From contig NZ_CP044125.1 in assembly GCF_016864575.1 (NCBI RefSeq), positions 2,471,001 through 2,535,000 of the forward strand: a DNA stretch of 64,000 bases, read 5' to 3'. Each line of letters begins with the position of its first letter. Position 1 is the stretch's first letter. The DNA comes from Rhizobium sp. BG4. Its GTDB lineage: Bacteria > Pseudomonadota > Alphaproteobacteria > Rhizobiales > Rhizobiaceae. Below the pieces are notes generated by a model. The model was given only the letters and a program-made list of their open reading frames with translations, did no database searches and was not told the DNA's origin. A program made the translations under genes and the position numbers. Positions 56,008 through 64,000 of the stretch are shown here, piece by piece.

Positions 56008-57867
56008 TTGAGTTTGCCGGATTTGAATGAGCATACCAAGCCTTCGCGCTTGAGCTGGCGTGCACGTTGCGCCAACGTTAGCGGAAAGGCGGTTAGGACG
56101 GCGATGGCCGCCCTTCTCGCGCTCGCGGTGTCCTCACCGGTATTCGTCGGGACGCCGTCCGAGGCGGCGGGGGAAACCCGCAGCCTTAAGCTCTATTTCA
56201 TCCATACCGGTGAAAAGGCAGTCATCACTTACAAACGCAACGGCAAGTTCGATCCGAAGGGTCTTGAGCAGCTGAACCGATTCCTTCGCGACTGGCGCAA
56301 GAACCAGCCGACGAAGATGGACCCGCATCTGTTCGACCTGATCTGGGAAGTCTATCGCCAGAGTGGCTCGAAAGATTACATCAACGTCGTCTGCGGTTTC
56401 CGTTCGCCCGGCACCAATGCCATGCTGAAGGCGCGTTCGCGCAATTCCGGCGTCGCCGAAAAGAGCCAGCACATGCTCGGCAAGGCGATGGACTTCTTCA
56501 TTCCCGATGTGAAGCTCGCAACGCTGCGCGCCATCGGCATGAAGATGCAGGTCGGCGGCGTCGGTTTCTATCCGAAATCGGGTTCGCCCTTCGTGCACAT
56601 GGATGTCGGCGGCGTTCGCGCCTGGCCGCGCATGAGCCGCGACGAGCTGGTCCGGCTTTTCCCGAACGGCAACACCCTGCATATCCCGGCTGACGGCACG
56701 CCGCTTCCGGGCTACCAGCAGGCACTCGCCGACTACAAGCGCCGCGTCAATTCCGACACGCTCGTTGCTGCCGTTGGCGGCGATAACCTTGCCTCGTCCA
56801 AGAAGCCGAAGACGCTGTTTGCGGCGCTGTTCGGCGGTGGTGCTGATGAGGAAGAGGATAGCTCGGACGATTCTGCACCGGTCGCAGTTGCCAAGGCAAC
56901 GCCGACGAAGCCGGAAGCTCCGGCTGCCGCGGCTGAGCCTGCCGCGCCGGAAGACGTTCAGGTGGCTGCGGTCAACGCGCCGGTTCCGCAGGTTCGTCCG
57001 GCCTTTGCCGGTCAGCTCGGCGGTGGCGAAGTTGCCAATGCGATGCTGCCTGCCAATTCCGGCAATGCTGCTCAGCAGGCGCTTGCCGCCGCAACGGCGC
57101 AGGAAGACCAGCCGCAGCAGTTTGCCGATCTCAGCACCTACCGCGTCCCTGTTCCGGAGCTGCTTGGCCAGCGCCGCGAGCCGGGTGATGCGGAAGTTGC
57201 GTCTATCGATCCGTCGATGGCTGTCCCCACTCCGGTCGATCGTCCGGTGGCTGCAGAGAACCTGCTTGCCGCTGCTGCCGACGCTGATCCGGATGCTGCA
57301 GGCGACGAGGCCGAGGCGCAGCAGCTTTCGCCTGCCGTTGCCCAGCAGCTCGCCAAGGATGGCGCTGCCGCCAACCAGCAGGTCGCGGCTCTCGCGCCGT
57401 CGACCGTCGAGCAGGCTATCAGCGCTGCGATGCCGGGTTCGGCCAAGCCCGCTGAGAAGGCTCCCGTCCAGCTCGCTGCTCTGGCGCCCGCCAAGACCGC
57501 AAGCTTCGGTGACAGCTTCTACATGCCGCAGCAGCGCGCCAGTGATGATGTCGCACCGGTCGCGCCTTCCAAGGGTGGCCGTCCGACCAAGGCCGTTGCC
57601 GCTGCCGCCGATGCTGGCCGCGCTTCGATCCGCACCGAGCCGAAGCTGACGCAGAAGATGATCTCGCAGTGGGCGCTGACGAACTCCCGCATGGAAATGG
57701 TCACCAAGCCGGTCAAGGCGCCGCGCTTCGTCAGCCAGACGCTCCGCGCCCAGCCGACGGCCGTCTACGCGGAAGGCTTCAACGTCAAGACAGCTTCGAT
57801 CGATCCCGGCCGCTTCAGCGGTACCGCCGTCAACTTCATGGAAGTGAAGAAGTTCAACACGAACTGA
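56008..57867 (+). CDS. DUF882 (YcbK-like, M15-type) exported protein with long low-complexity tail
   Basis: The reading frame opens with TTG at 56008 and gives 619 residues. A long signal region (Arg-rich start, hydrophobic AMAALLALAVSSPVFVG, cleavage near 54) precedes the DUF882/peptidase M15 domain: CGFRSPGTNAML, then SQHMLGKAMDFFIP and FVHMDVGG, which give the zinc ligands His155, Asp162 and His197. In E. coli the relative MepK (YcbK) cleaves peptidoglycan 3-3 cross-links. From about residue 270 the protein is Ala/Pro/Gln/Val-rich low complexity for 350 residues, an unusual extension. The start codon is not certain; the ATG at 56104 would cut the signal peptide. Confidence 0.82.
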   Translation: MSLPDLNEHTKPSRLSWRARCANVSGKAVRTAMAALLALAVSSPVFVGTPSEAAGETRSLKLYFIHTGEKAVITYKRNGKFDPKGLEQLNRFLRDWRKNQPTKMDPHLFDLIWEVYRQSGSKDYINVVCGFRSPGTNAMLKARSRNSGVAEKSQHMLGKAMDFFIPDVKLATLRAIGMKMQVGGVGFYPKSGSPFVHMDVGGVRAWPRMSRDELVRLFPNGNTLHIPADGTPLPGYQQALADYKRRVNSDTLVAAVGGDNLASSKKPKTLFAALFGGGADEEEDSSDDSAPVAVAKATPTKPEAPAAAAEPAAPEDVQVAAVNAPVPQVRPAFAGQLGGGEVANAMLPANSGNAAQQALAAATAQEDQPQQFADLSTYRVPVPELLGQRREPGDAEVASIDPSMAVPTPVDRPVAAENLLAAAADADPDAAGDEAEAQQLSPAVAQQLAKDGAAANQQVAALAPSTVEQAISAAMPGSAKPAEKAPVQLAALAPAKTASFGDSFYMPQQRASDDVAPVAPSKGGRPTKAVAAAADAGRASIRTEPKLTQKMISQWALTNSRMEMVTKPVKAPRFVSQTLRAQPTAVYAEGFNVKTASIDPGRFSGTAVNFMEVKKFNTN

Positions 57868-57890
57868 CCGGTTTCAAATTCATTGAAAAA

Positions 57891-57918
57891 GCCGCTGGAG
57901 CGATCCGGCGGCTTTTTT
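57891..57918 (+). terminator. Terminator after the DUF882 gene
   Basis: GCCGC, then GGCGGC, form the outer stem of a hairpin starting at 57891, followed by TTTTTT. It is 24 bp after the stop. Confidence 0.88.
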
Positions 57919-57940
57919 GTTTGGGTTCTGTCACGGCAAT

Positions 57941-57977
57941 AAAAAAGCCGCCGAGGCGCGGGGCCTGGCGGCTTTCG
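57941..57977 (-). terminator. Terminator after gapR
   Basis: On the minus strand AAAGCCGCC and GGCGGCTTT pair across a GC-rich loop, then TTT. It sits between the gapR stop at 57994 and the convergent terminator at 57891. Confidence 0.75.
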
Positions 57978-57993
57978 AAGCGAATATCTGGGA

Positions 57994-58257
57994 TCAGCCT
58001 TCCGGCGGAGCCTCGATCATGCCGAGCGCGTGCAGGTAGGTGTCGAGGATCGCATCTTCTTCCATGCGTTCCTGCTCGTCCTTCTTGCGCAGAGCGACGA
58101 CCTTCTTGAGGATCTTGGTATCGAAGCCCATGCCCTTGGCTTCGCCGTAGACATCCTTGATGTCGTCGGCAATGGTCTTCTTTTCTTCTTCCAGGCGTTC
58201 GATACGCTCGACAAAAGCGCGAAGCTGATCGCGGGCGACGCCATGAGCATCAGACAT
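57994..58257 (-). CDS. gapR: GapR-type nucleoid-associated protein (DUF2312)
   Basis: From the ATG at 58257 the product is 87 residues, the usual size. A coiled-coil helix ([20 protein letters not shown]) is followed by [20 protein letters not shown] and [20 protein letters not shown]. This matches the UPF0335/DUF2312 family, whose Caulobacter member GapR binds overtwisted AT-rich DNA and supports replication and chromosome structure. Orthologues are small and essential or nearly so. The longer frame to 58422 has no family similarity before MSDAHG. Confidence 0.93.
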   Translation of the reverse strand: MSDAHGVARDQLRAFVERIERLEEEKKTIADDIKDVYGEAKGMGFDTKILKKVVALRKKDEQERMEEDAILDTYLHALGMIEAPPEG

Positions 58258-58346
58258 CCGTGTTCTCCTGATTTTTCGGATTGGAATTCGTGGCAGTGAC
58301 TGCCGTGAAGCGGTGCCGCGGTCAAGTCCCTTCGGCGGCGATGACG

Positions 58347-58652
58347 TTATTTGTGGGGATTGTTTTCGGCAAAAGCCGTCTTCTGTGCTTCCGATGCCTC
58401 GTTCTGGTGGAGGTTTTTCCACTCGTCATAGGGCATGCCATAGACGATCTCGCGGGACTGGTCCTTGGTGACAGGCACACCGTTTTCCTCGGCCGCCTCG
58501 CGGTACCAGTTCGACAGGCAGTTGCGGCAGAAGCCGGCGAGGTTCATGAGGTCGATGTTCTGGACGTCGGTGCGCTCACGCAGATGGGCGACCAGCCGGC
58601 GGAAGGCGGCTGCCTCGAATTCGATCTGCTGTTCCTTCGTCAGTTCCGTCAT
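58347..58652 (-). CDS. DUF1244 protein
   Basis: A start at 58652 behind AAGGAGGAG gives 101 residues: [40 protein letters not shown], and [18 protein letters not shown]. The C-x-x-C in GFCRNC and the YGM-PYDEWK segment are characteristic of DUF1244, a small alpha/gammaproteobacterial family without a known function. It follows the N-formylglutamate amidohydrolase-like gene by about 12 bp on the same strand and is probably in one transcript with it. Confidence 0.9.
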   Translation of the reverse strand: MTELTKEQQIEFEAAAFRRLVAHLRERTDVQNIDLMNLAGFCRNCLSNWYREAAEENGVPVTKDQSREIVYGMPYDEWKNLHQNEASEAQKTAFAENNPHK

Positions 58653-58663
58653 CGTCTCCTCCT

Positions 58664-59476
58664 TCATGCGTAGGGGCCGGTGCGCGAGGGATGCACCTTG
58701 TATTCGTGCAGCGTCGGATCGGCATTCATCGCCGCAAAGACCGGCGCCAGCCGTTCGGCCCATTCGGCAATCCCGGCCTCGTCGCCGATCAGATCCTGGC
58801 GGACCTCGAGGAGCGCGTGCGGGATGCCCGTCACCATGCAGTGCTGGTACATGGTATCGCCTTTGAGCGCGCCGTCATAGGGCTCGTTGTCGCCGACTAC
58901 CAGATCGGGATCGCGGCGCAGCATGTCAAGCAGCGGGCCGACGGCGCGGTGATCGCTATCCCAGAGCACGGCGGCGTGCCAGGGACGGGGAACGCCCTTC
59001 CACGCGGGCGTATAGGAATGCAGCGAGAGGACCAGCGGCGCCTTGCCGGTGGCGCTGGCCACCTTGGCGATCTCCATCGCTACGGCATCATGATAGGGGC
59101 GATGAAAACGCTCGATGCGGCCCTGCCATTCGGCCTTGGAGATCGGGTGATTGCCGGGAATGATCGCGCCGTCGGAGATTTTCATGATCAGCGTCGGGTC
59201 GTCTTCGCCGCGGTTCGGGTCGATCAGCAGGCGGGAGAAGCCGCCGAGAACGGCGGGTACACCGAGCCTTGCCGACAGGCTGCGCACCAGGCCCTCGATG
59301 CCGATGTCGTAGGCGATGTGGCGGGCGAAGGCGGTCTCCGGCAGGCCGAGCTTTCCGTAGCTTTCGGGTAGCCGGTTCATGGCGTGATCGCCGAGGATCA
59401 CCATGCCGCTGTCATGTTTGCCGGGTAGGATTTCGAAGGGTTGGAAGTCTTCCATCAGCGAATGGCCATTCGTCAT
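58664..59476 (-). CDS. N-formylglutamate amidohydrolase-like protein
   Basis: From the ATG at 59476 (another at 59455) the product is about 270 residues. Landmarks are GDHAMNRLPESYG, the diagnostic FSRLLIDPNRGEDDPT, RFHRPYHDAV, LVLSLHSYTPAWKG and GDNEPYDG. This is the second branch of the FGase family, often annotated N-formylglutamate amidohydrolase but of untested substrate. It differs from the frameshifted copy at 18865 in having LSLHSYTP where that one has LIDCHSMP. If the first gene is truly broken, this copy might or might not compensate. Confidence 0.85.
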   Translation of the reverse strand: MTNGHSLMEDFQPFEILPGKHDSGMVILGDHAMNRLPESYGKLGLPETAFARHIAYDIGIEGLVRSLSARLGVPAVLGGFSRLLIDPNRGEDDPTLIMKISDGAIIPGNHPISKAEWQGRIERFHRPYHDAVAMEIAKVASATGKAPLVLSLHSYTPAWKGVPRPWHAAVLWDSDHRAVGPLLDMLRRDPDLVVGDNEPYDGALKGDTMYQHCMVTGIPHALLEVRQDLIGDEAGIAEWAERLAPVFAAMNADPTLHEYKVHPSRTGPYA

Positions 59477-59674
59477 TTCGGGCGAGGGGTCACTGATCGC
59501 ATGCACGTGCCGGAGGTTCAAGCCGGATCATCGCGCGTCTGCGGCAACGCGATGGTCACAAGCAGGTTATGAAAGGAATATAATCGATTAGCATCGCGTT
59601 GACATTCGCCGGATGGCGGCGCAAGAAGGCACGGGAAAACGAATAACCGTGGGAGCAAATCGGAAGCCGTGTTG

Positions 59675-60145
59675 ATGCAAGCCGCACCAAGTTTCCTCAC
59701 CCGGTCCGGGCCGCTTGCCCGCCTCGCATTGTTCGCATTCGCAGCCATGATGCCATTCTTCGCCGCAAACGCGGCCCGCGCGGACTTCCGCGTCTGCAAT
59801 GGCACGCAAAATCTGGTCGGGGTCGCCATCGGCTATCGTGCCAAGGATGGCTGGATTACCGAAGGCTGGTGGCAGGTCCCGGCAACGACCTGCGCGACGC
59901 TGATCGAAGGAGAGCTGCAGTCGCGATACTATTACCTCTACGCAGAAGATGCCGCCCGGGGAGGCCGTTGGACGGGCGATGTGCAGATGTGCGTAGCGGA
60001 AAACGAGTTCAAGATCACGGGCGTCAATGACTGCTATGCCCGTGGCTATCAGAAGATGGGGTTCAAGGAATATGATACGGGCCGCCAGGGCAGCTGGATG
60101 GTCCAACTTTCCGATACGCCCGGAACGCAAGAAAGCCCGAATTGA
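59675..60145 (+). CDS. DUF1036 exported protein
   Basis: About 156 residues with a signal peptide (LARLALFAFAAMMPFFAA, cleaved near RADF). The mature domain starts RVCNGTQNLVGVAIGYRAKD and continues GWITEGWWQVPATTC, YYLYAEDAARGG and DVQMCVAENEFKI, the DUF1036 pattern with four Cys. It is periplasmic, unknown function. The reading frame begins GTG-TTG-ATG and 59675 is chosen. Its TGA overlaps the pyruvate kinase start (TGATG), so the two genes are translationally coupled. Confidence 0.9.
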   Translation: MQAAPSFLTRSGPLARLALFAFAAMMPFFAANAARADFRVCNGTQNLVGVAIGYRAKDGWITEGWWQVPATTCATLIEGELQSRYYYLYAEDAARGGRWTGDVQMCVAENEFKITGVNDCYARGYQKMGFKEYDTGRQGSWMVQLSDTPGTQESPN

Positions 60146-61584
60146 TGAAGCGTAACCGCAAAGTAAAAATCCTCGCAACGCTCGGCCCCGCCTCCAGCGA
60201 AGAAGCGATGATCGAGAAGCTGCACCAGGCCGGTGCCGACGTTTTCCGCATCAACATGAGTCATGCGAGCCATGACCTGATGCGCACGCTGGTCCAGCGT
60301 ATCCGCTCGGTCGAAGCGCGCTCCGGCCGCCCGATCGGTATTCTCGCCGACCTGCAGGGCCCGAAGCTTCGCGTCGGCAAGTTCGCCGATACCAAAGTCG
60401 ACCTGAAACCCGGCCAGACCTTCACGCTCGACAACAACGAAGCCCCTGGTGACGCCACCCGCGTCTTCCTGCCGCATCCGGAAATCCTGGAGTCGGTGCA
60501 GCCGGGCCATCGCCTGCTGATTGACGACGGCAAGCTCGCCCTGCGCGCTGAGAAGTGCGACGGCAAGAGCATCGTCACCACTGTCATTTCCGGCACCAAG
60601 ATTTCCGACCGCAAGGGCGTGAGCCTTCCCGATACGCTGCTCACCGTCGGCGTTCTGACCGACAAGGACCGCGTCGATCTCGACGCCGTGCTGGCGACCG
60701 ACGATGTCGACTGGGTCGCGCTTTCCTTCGTGCAGCGCCCGGAAGATCTCGCCGAAGTGCGCAAGATCGCTAAGGGCCGCGTCGGCATCATGTCGAAGAT
60801 CGAGAAGCCGCAGGCAATCGAGCGTATCGAAGAGATCATCGAGCTTTCCGACGCGCTGATGGTTGCCCGTGGCGACCTCGGCGTCGAAATGCCGCTCGAA
60901 GCCGTTCCCGGTATCCAGAAGCAGCTGATCCGCGCCTGCCGCCGTTCGGGCAAGCCGGTGGTCGTTGCTACGCAGATGCTGGAATCGATGATCACCGCTC
61001 CGGTTCCGACCCGCGCCGAAGTTTCCGACGTCGCGACCGCCGTGTTCGAAGGTGCGGATGCCGTCATGCTGTCGGCCGAATCCGCTTCCGGCGACTATCC
61101 GGTCGAAGCTGTTGCGACCATGGCGTCGATCGCCAGCGCCATCGAGCGCGAGCCGCACTATCCGGGCATCATCTACGCCCAGCGCGCCCAGCCTGAAGCA
61201 ACCGGTGCCGACGCGATCTCGCTCGCAGCGCGCCAGATTGCCGAAACGCTGAAGCTCTCGGCCATCGTCTGTTATACCTCGTCGGGCACGACCGGCCTGC
61301 GCGCCTCGCGCGAGCGCCCGCAGGTTCCGATCCTGGCGCTGTCGCCGATCATCAAGACCGCCCGCCGTCTGGCGATCGTCTGGGGCCTGCACTGCGTCGT
61401 CACCCATGACGCGACCGACCTCGACGACATGGTCAACCGTGCCTGCCGCATCGTCGCCGACGAAGGCTTCGGCAAGCCGGGCGACCGCATCATCATCTCG
61501 GCCGGCGTTCCGCTCGGCACGCCTGGTGCCACCAACATGATCCGCATCGCCTATATCGGCTCCGACGGCCGCAGCGGCATCTGA
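60145..61584 (+). CDS. pyk: Pyruvate kinase
   Basis: A 479-residue enzyme starting MKRNRKVKILATLGPASSEE. Landmarks are FRINMSHASHD, ILADLQGPKLRVG, IMSKIEKPQAIERIEEII, VARGDLGVEMPLE (Mg/K site) and ATQMLESMI, and a C-terminal domain with YTSSGTTGLRASRERP. It converts phosphoenolpyruvate and ADP to pyruvate and ATP in glycolysis. The start codon overlaps the DUF1036 stop; the gene ends with its own terminator at 61610. Confidence 0.97.
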   Translation: MKRNRKVKILATLGPASSEEAMIEKLHQAGADVFRINMSHASHDLMRTLVQRIRSVEARSGRPIGILADLQGPKLRVGKFADTKVDLKPGQTFTLDNNEAPGDATRVFLPHPEILESVQPGHRLLIDDGKLALRAEKCDGKSIVTTVISGTKISDRKGVSLPDTLLTVGVLTDKDRVDLDAVLATDDVDWVALSFVQRPEDLAEVRKIAKGRVGIMSKIEKPQAIERIEEIIELSDALMVARGDLGVEMPLEAVPGIQKQLIRACRRSGKPVVVATQMLESMITAPVPTRAEVSDVATAVFEGADAVMLSAESASGDYPVEAVATMASIASAIEREPHYPGIIYAQRAQPEATGADAISLAARQIAETLKLSAIVCYTSSGTTGLRASRERPQVPILALSPIIKTARRLAIVWGLHCVVTHDATDLDDMVNRACRIVADEGFGKPGDRIIISAGVPLGTPGATNMIRIAYIGSDGRSGI

Positions 61585-61609
61585 CAAGTTCGAGGCTTGG
61601 TCTCGATAG

Positions 61610-61636
61610 CCCGCCGGGAAACCGGCGGGTTTTTCT
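61610..61636 (+). terminator. Terminator after pyk
   Basis: CCCGCCGG, loop GAAA, CCGGCGGG, then TTTTTCTTTT. Confidence 0.94.
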
Positions 61637-61700
61637 TTTGCGGTAATCTTGAACGGACGATGGCGACATGCGAGCCTCCGGAAAAATCCGGGAGGTGGAT

Positions 61701-62333
61701 ATGGACGCCGTTACAATTCTCGCCTTTGCCGCAGTTTCTTTCGTTGGGATCGCGACACCTGGGCCGACGGTCCTGCTTGCGCTCAACAACGGCTCGCGCT
61801 ACGGCGTGAGGCGGGCCATTCCCGGCATGCTGGGCGCCGTGTTTTCGGATTTCGTCCTGATCGGGGCGGTTGCCGTTGGTCTCGGCGCTTTGCTTGCCGC
61901 GTCGGAATTCTGGTTCTCCGTGCTGAAATATTGCGGCGCGGCCTATCTCGCCTTTCTCGGCGTCATGCTGCTGCGATCGAAGGGATCTCTCGATGTCGCG
62001 CTCGCGGAGCAGGGCGGCGGATCCCGGTCAGCGATTGCTATCGGGCTGAAGAGCTTCATGGTGGCTGTTACCAATCCGAAGGGCTACCTGTTCTTTTCCG
62101 CCTTTCTGCCGCAGTTTATCGATCCCACATCGCCACAGGCATCACAGTACCTGCTGCTTGCGCTCGTCTTCTCCGCGCTCGATTTCTTCATCATGTTCGG
62201 CTACGCGGTGTTCGGTTCGCAAGCGGCGCGCTTTCTCAAGACGAGCGGTGCCATATGGCTTGAGCGCGCCTGCGGGGGCGCGCTCCTGGCTCTTGCGGGC
62301 TCGCTCGCCTTTTACCGCCGGGCAACCGCCTGA
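61701..62333 (+). CDS. LysE-family amino acid exporter
   Basis: From the ATG at 61701 with GGAGGTGG nine bases upstream the product is 210 residues with six membrane helices. LysE signatures are VSFVGIATPGPTVLLALNNG near the start, GAVFSDFVLIGAVAVGLGAL, KYCGAAYLAFLGVMLLRS and VAVTNPKGYLFFSAFLPQFI. It probably exports a basic or neutral amino acid or a related metabolite such as homoserine lactone (RhtB group). The stop overlaps the convergent DUF4865 gene by 22 bp. Confidence 0.92.
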   Translation: MDAVTILAFAAVSFVGIATPGPTVLLALNNGSRYGVRRAIPGMLGAVFSDFVLIGAVAVGLGALLAASEFWFSVLKYCGAAYLAFLGVMLLRSKGSLDVALAEQGGGSRSAIAIGLKSFMVAVTNPKGYLFFSAFLPQFIDPTSPQASQYLLLALVFSALDFFIMFGYAVFGSQAARFLKTSGAIWLERACGGALLALAGSLAFYRRATA

Positions 62334-62890
62334 ACGGCAGCTGGCAGCGACATGTGCCCGACGCGGTAGATCTGGCCGTCGCCTGATATCAGCGGCATAT
62401 CCGCGTAGAGCATGAAGCGGACGAGCGACCACGATCTGGCTTCGAAGCCGGAGATCGAGGCGAGGGCGTCACGTTTGCGTCCCGTCTGCCTTGCCCGCTC
62501 GGTTTCTTCCGCGCGCAGAGCCGCGAGATCGGCGTGCGGCTCGATCGGGAGACGCTCGGCGGTCGCGAACTTGGCATTGCAGAGATCAGCCACCGTTTCG
62601 GCGTGCCACACCATCCATTGCTCGATGCCTGGCCGGCCGAAAGATTGCGTCAGCGCCTGGAAGCCCGGGCCGGTGATGAAGTTGCTCGCGCCCTCCGGCT
62701 GGTCCCAGAGGTAGAAGGGGGCGTAGAGGTTTTCCTGGCCGCCGAATTCGCCTCTCCTGGCGCTGAGATAGGCCTTGAAGGCGAGATGCGGAAAGCCGTC
62801 GGTGCCCGGGCCGCGTTCGCGCATGCGGCGGTCGATGATGCCCATGTCGTAATCGGCAGGCAGGGTGAAGCTGTATTGCATGGCGATCAT
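62312..62890 (-). CDS. DUF4865 family protein
   Basis: From the ATG at 62890 the product is about 192 residues: MIAMQYSFTLPADYDMGIID, then FPHLAFKAYLSARR, NLYAPFYLWDQPEGASNFI, GRPGIEQWMVWHAE and SLVRFMLYADMP. This is the DUF4865 family, which by memory is usually found with tautomerase and cupin genes and has no known function. It is the last gene of a three-gene minus-strand operon; its start overlaps the cupin stop by ATGA. ATG at 62881 is an alternative start. Confidence 0.85.
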   Translation of the reverse strand: MIAMQYSFTLPADYDMGIIDRRMRERGPGTDGFPHLAFKAYLSARRGEFGGQENLYAPFYLWDQPEGASNFITGPGFQALTQSFGRPGIEQWMVWHAETVADLCNAKFATAERLPIEPHADLAALRAEETERARQTGRKRDALASISGFEARSWSLVRFMLYADMPLISGDGQIYRVGHMSLPAAVQAVARR

Positions 62891-63288
62891 CGCGGTAACT
62901 CCACGGGTTCCAGCCAGTCGACGAAGCGCTCCCCATCGGTTGCTTGGATGCTGAAATAGCTGAAGGGCGCATCCTCGGCCGCGCCGTGCCAGTGCTTCTC
63001 GCCAGCCGCAAACCACACGGCGTCGCCGGGCCTGATTTCCTCGACCGGGCCGCCATCGCGCTGCGCCCGTCCTATGCCCGAGAGGGCATAGAGCAGTTGT
63101 CCGCGGGGATGCGTGTGCCAGTTGGTGATTGTGCCGGGATCGAGCGTGGCGCGCATTGCGGCATTCTCTCCGGCGGCACTGCCTTCCAGCAGCGCCTCCA
63201 CCCAGAAAGGCGCGGATGCGATGCCATCGGGGGAGCGCACGGCGCCTCCCGGACGGCGGATCGTCATGGCCGTGGGATTGCCGCTCAT
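62887..63288 (-). CDS. Cupin-domain protein
   Basis: A start at 63288 gives 133 residues. The cupin motif 1 WHTHPRGQLLYALSGIGRAQ holds metal-binding His residues, and motif 2 (GDAVWFAAGEKHWHGAAE) supplies the last His. It is a small single-domain cupin related to quercetinase or carboxymuconolactone-linked types; the reaction is unknown. Both ends overlap neighbours (TGATG with the tautomerase, ATGA with DUF4865), so the three genes are a coupled unit. Confidence 0.9.
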   Translation of the reverse strand: MSGNPTAMTIRRPGGAVRSPDGIASAPFWVEALLEGSAAGENAAMRATLDPGTITNWHTHPRGQLLYALSGIGRAQRDGGPVEEIRPGDAVWFAAGEKHWHGAAEDAPFSYFSIQATDGERFVDWLEPVELPR

Positions 63289-63704
63289 CACGGCTCTCCC
63301 ATGGCGCGGGCACGCCAGTTGTCGTCGGCCATCTGCGCCACGCCGTCGCCGAAGGACCATTCGTCGGGCTGCGAGCTGACGATGGTGATCATGATGTCTT
63401 CCTTGCGCAGGCCCGGCGCCTCGCTCAGCAGTTCGGCGGCGCGCTTGAAGAAGGCCTTGCGCGTCTCCGTGCTGCGCGGGCGTCCGGCGCGGATGGCAAA
63501 AACCACGAAATCGTCGGAGCGGGGTCCGGCCAGATAGTTGCGGTCGAAGATCAGCTCGCCGGGTTCATGCTGCTGGATCTCATGGAACCGATCGGCCGGG
63601 GGCACGTCGAAAGCCTCGACGAGGGCGCGGTGGATGCCATCGGAGAGGGCGCGCAGATATTCCGGCGACTTGCCTTTGAGGAGAGAAATGCGAACGAAGG
63701 GCAT
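63288..63704 (-). CDS. Tautomerase (4-OT/MSAD-like superfamily)
   Basis: AGGAGG six bases before the ATG at 63704 fixes the start; the protein then begins M-P-F-V-R-I, so Met removal leaves the catalytic Pro1 of the tautomerase superfamily. The product has 138 residues: ISLLKGKSPEYLRALSDGIH, FHEIQQHEPGELIFDRNY, TRKAFFKRAAELLSEAPG and MITIVSSQPDEWSFGDG. The long form is close to the MSAD/tautomerase_2 type rather than the 62-residue 4-oxalocrotonate tautomerase. The substrate is unknown. It heads the operon with cupin and DUF4865, opposite a LysR gene. Confidence 0.9.
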   Translation of the reverse strand: MPFVRISLLKGKSPEYLRALSDGIHRALVEAFDVPPADRFHEIQQHEPGELIFDRNYLAGPRSDDFVVFAIRAGRPRSTETRKAFFKRAAELLSEAPGLRKEDIMITIVSSQPDEWSFGDGVAQMADDNWRARAMGEP

Positions 63705-63806
63705 GGGAGCCTCCTTGTTTGAAATCTTGACAGGAGGACCATTGCACGGCAAATTAATCCATAAAATCAGAATATATCGAACGTATGATCCTGAAAAATG
63801 GGATTG

Positions 63807-64000
63807 ATGATGCGCAAGACAAATTTCGATCTGGATGTTCTCCGCACCTTTGTGACCGGCATGGAGCTCGGCAATTTCGCCAAGGCGTCCGAGCGTCTCG
63901 GCCGCTCGACATCGGCCGTCAGCGCGCAATTGAAGAAACTGGAGGAGCAGGCGGGAACGCCGATCTTCCGCAAGTCCGGCCGCGGGCTGGCGCTGACCGA
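63807..64000 (+). CDS. LysR-family regulator (5' end only)
   Basis: The frame starts MMRKTNFDLDVLRTFVTGME and reads GNFAKASERLGRSTSAVSAQLKKLEEQ, the LysR winged helix-turn-helix, before the window ends. ATG at 63807 or 63810 with GGGA upstream. It is divergent from the tautomerase operon with about 100 bp between, so it is probably its regulator. The sensing domain is outside the window. Confidence 0.88.
   Translation, partial: MMRKTNFDLDVLRTFVTGMELGNFAKASERLGRSTSAVSAQLKKLEEQAGTPIFRKSGRGLALT

Noticed and set aside
60049..61587. Minus-strand open frame of 512 codons opposite pyruvate kinase
   Set aside because: Pyruvate kinase on the plus strand is complete with all motifs; the antisense frame has no start signal.

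Overview
The window looks like the chromosome of a member of the Rhizobiaceae (Rhizobium/Agrobacterium/Sinorhizobium group). The support is high GC, Brucella/rhizobium-type proteins (BA14K, Omp10, GapR/DUF2312, CpdR, homospermidine synthase), a ROSE-controlled hsp20 gene and rhizobial intergenic palindromes. The gene order cpdR - N-formylglutamate amidohydrolase - small RNA - hisN - hydrolase - hsp20 also matches what I remember of the Sinorhizobium meliloti chromosome. No prophage, insertion sequence, integrase or CRISPR array was seen. Most of the window is ordinary housekeeping chromosome.

Layout. 0-6 kb: end of a TctB/TctA carboxylate transporter, a chemoreceptor behind a CtrA-like box, a DUF475/TerC-like membrane protein and three small proteins. 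6-12 kb: MgtC-like protein, a CX5R phosphatase, a degenerate thermonuclease-like protein, a membrane sulfatase-fold enzyme and small proteins. 12.1-17.6 kb: one giant gene (1823 aa) made almost entirely of octapeptide repeats. 17.7-18.2 kb: two identical tRNA-Val(GAC) genes. 18.3-23.3 kb: cpdR, a frameshifted N-formylglutamate amidohydrolase, an MmgR/suhB-type sRNA, hisN, a lysophospholipase-like hydrolase, an accessory membrane protein, a candidate sRNA, and an RpoH promoter plus ROSE thermometer in front of hsp20. 23-27 kb: SBF-like transporter with divergent LysR regulator, BA14K protein, threonine aldolase. 27.6-34 kb: gltB-gltD. 34-45.6 kb: cell-envelope genes (DUF459 SGNH protein, lytic transglycosylase, galU, outer-membrane barrel, kdsD, NfeD/SPFH pair, hemH, 5'-nucleotidase-LysM fusion). 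45.8-52 kb: omp10, homospermidine synthase, DUF3445, YciI, a diguanylate cyclase, pabB-pabC. 52-64 kb: palindromic repeats, M3 peptidase, sigma-54 activator, DUF882 protein, gapR cluster, pyruvate kinase, LysE exporter, and a compact tautomerase-cupin-DUF4865 operon opposite a LysR regulator cut by the window end.

The most unusual object is the repeat protein at 12113-17584. From residue 8 to the stop it can be read as 227 octads. Seventeen octads form a 136-residue (408 bp) module whose anchors recur at exactly 408 bp eleven times in a row, and the modules follow an A-B-B order that gives a third period of 1224 bp. I know of no described function for it. Other points worth checking are the broken amidohydrolase, the two minus-strand sRNA loci, the thermonuclease-like protein that has lost catalytic residues, candidate leader peptides before DUF475 and gltD, and the small LysR-linked operon at the right end.
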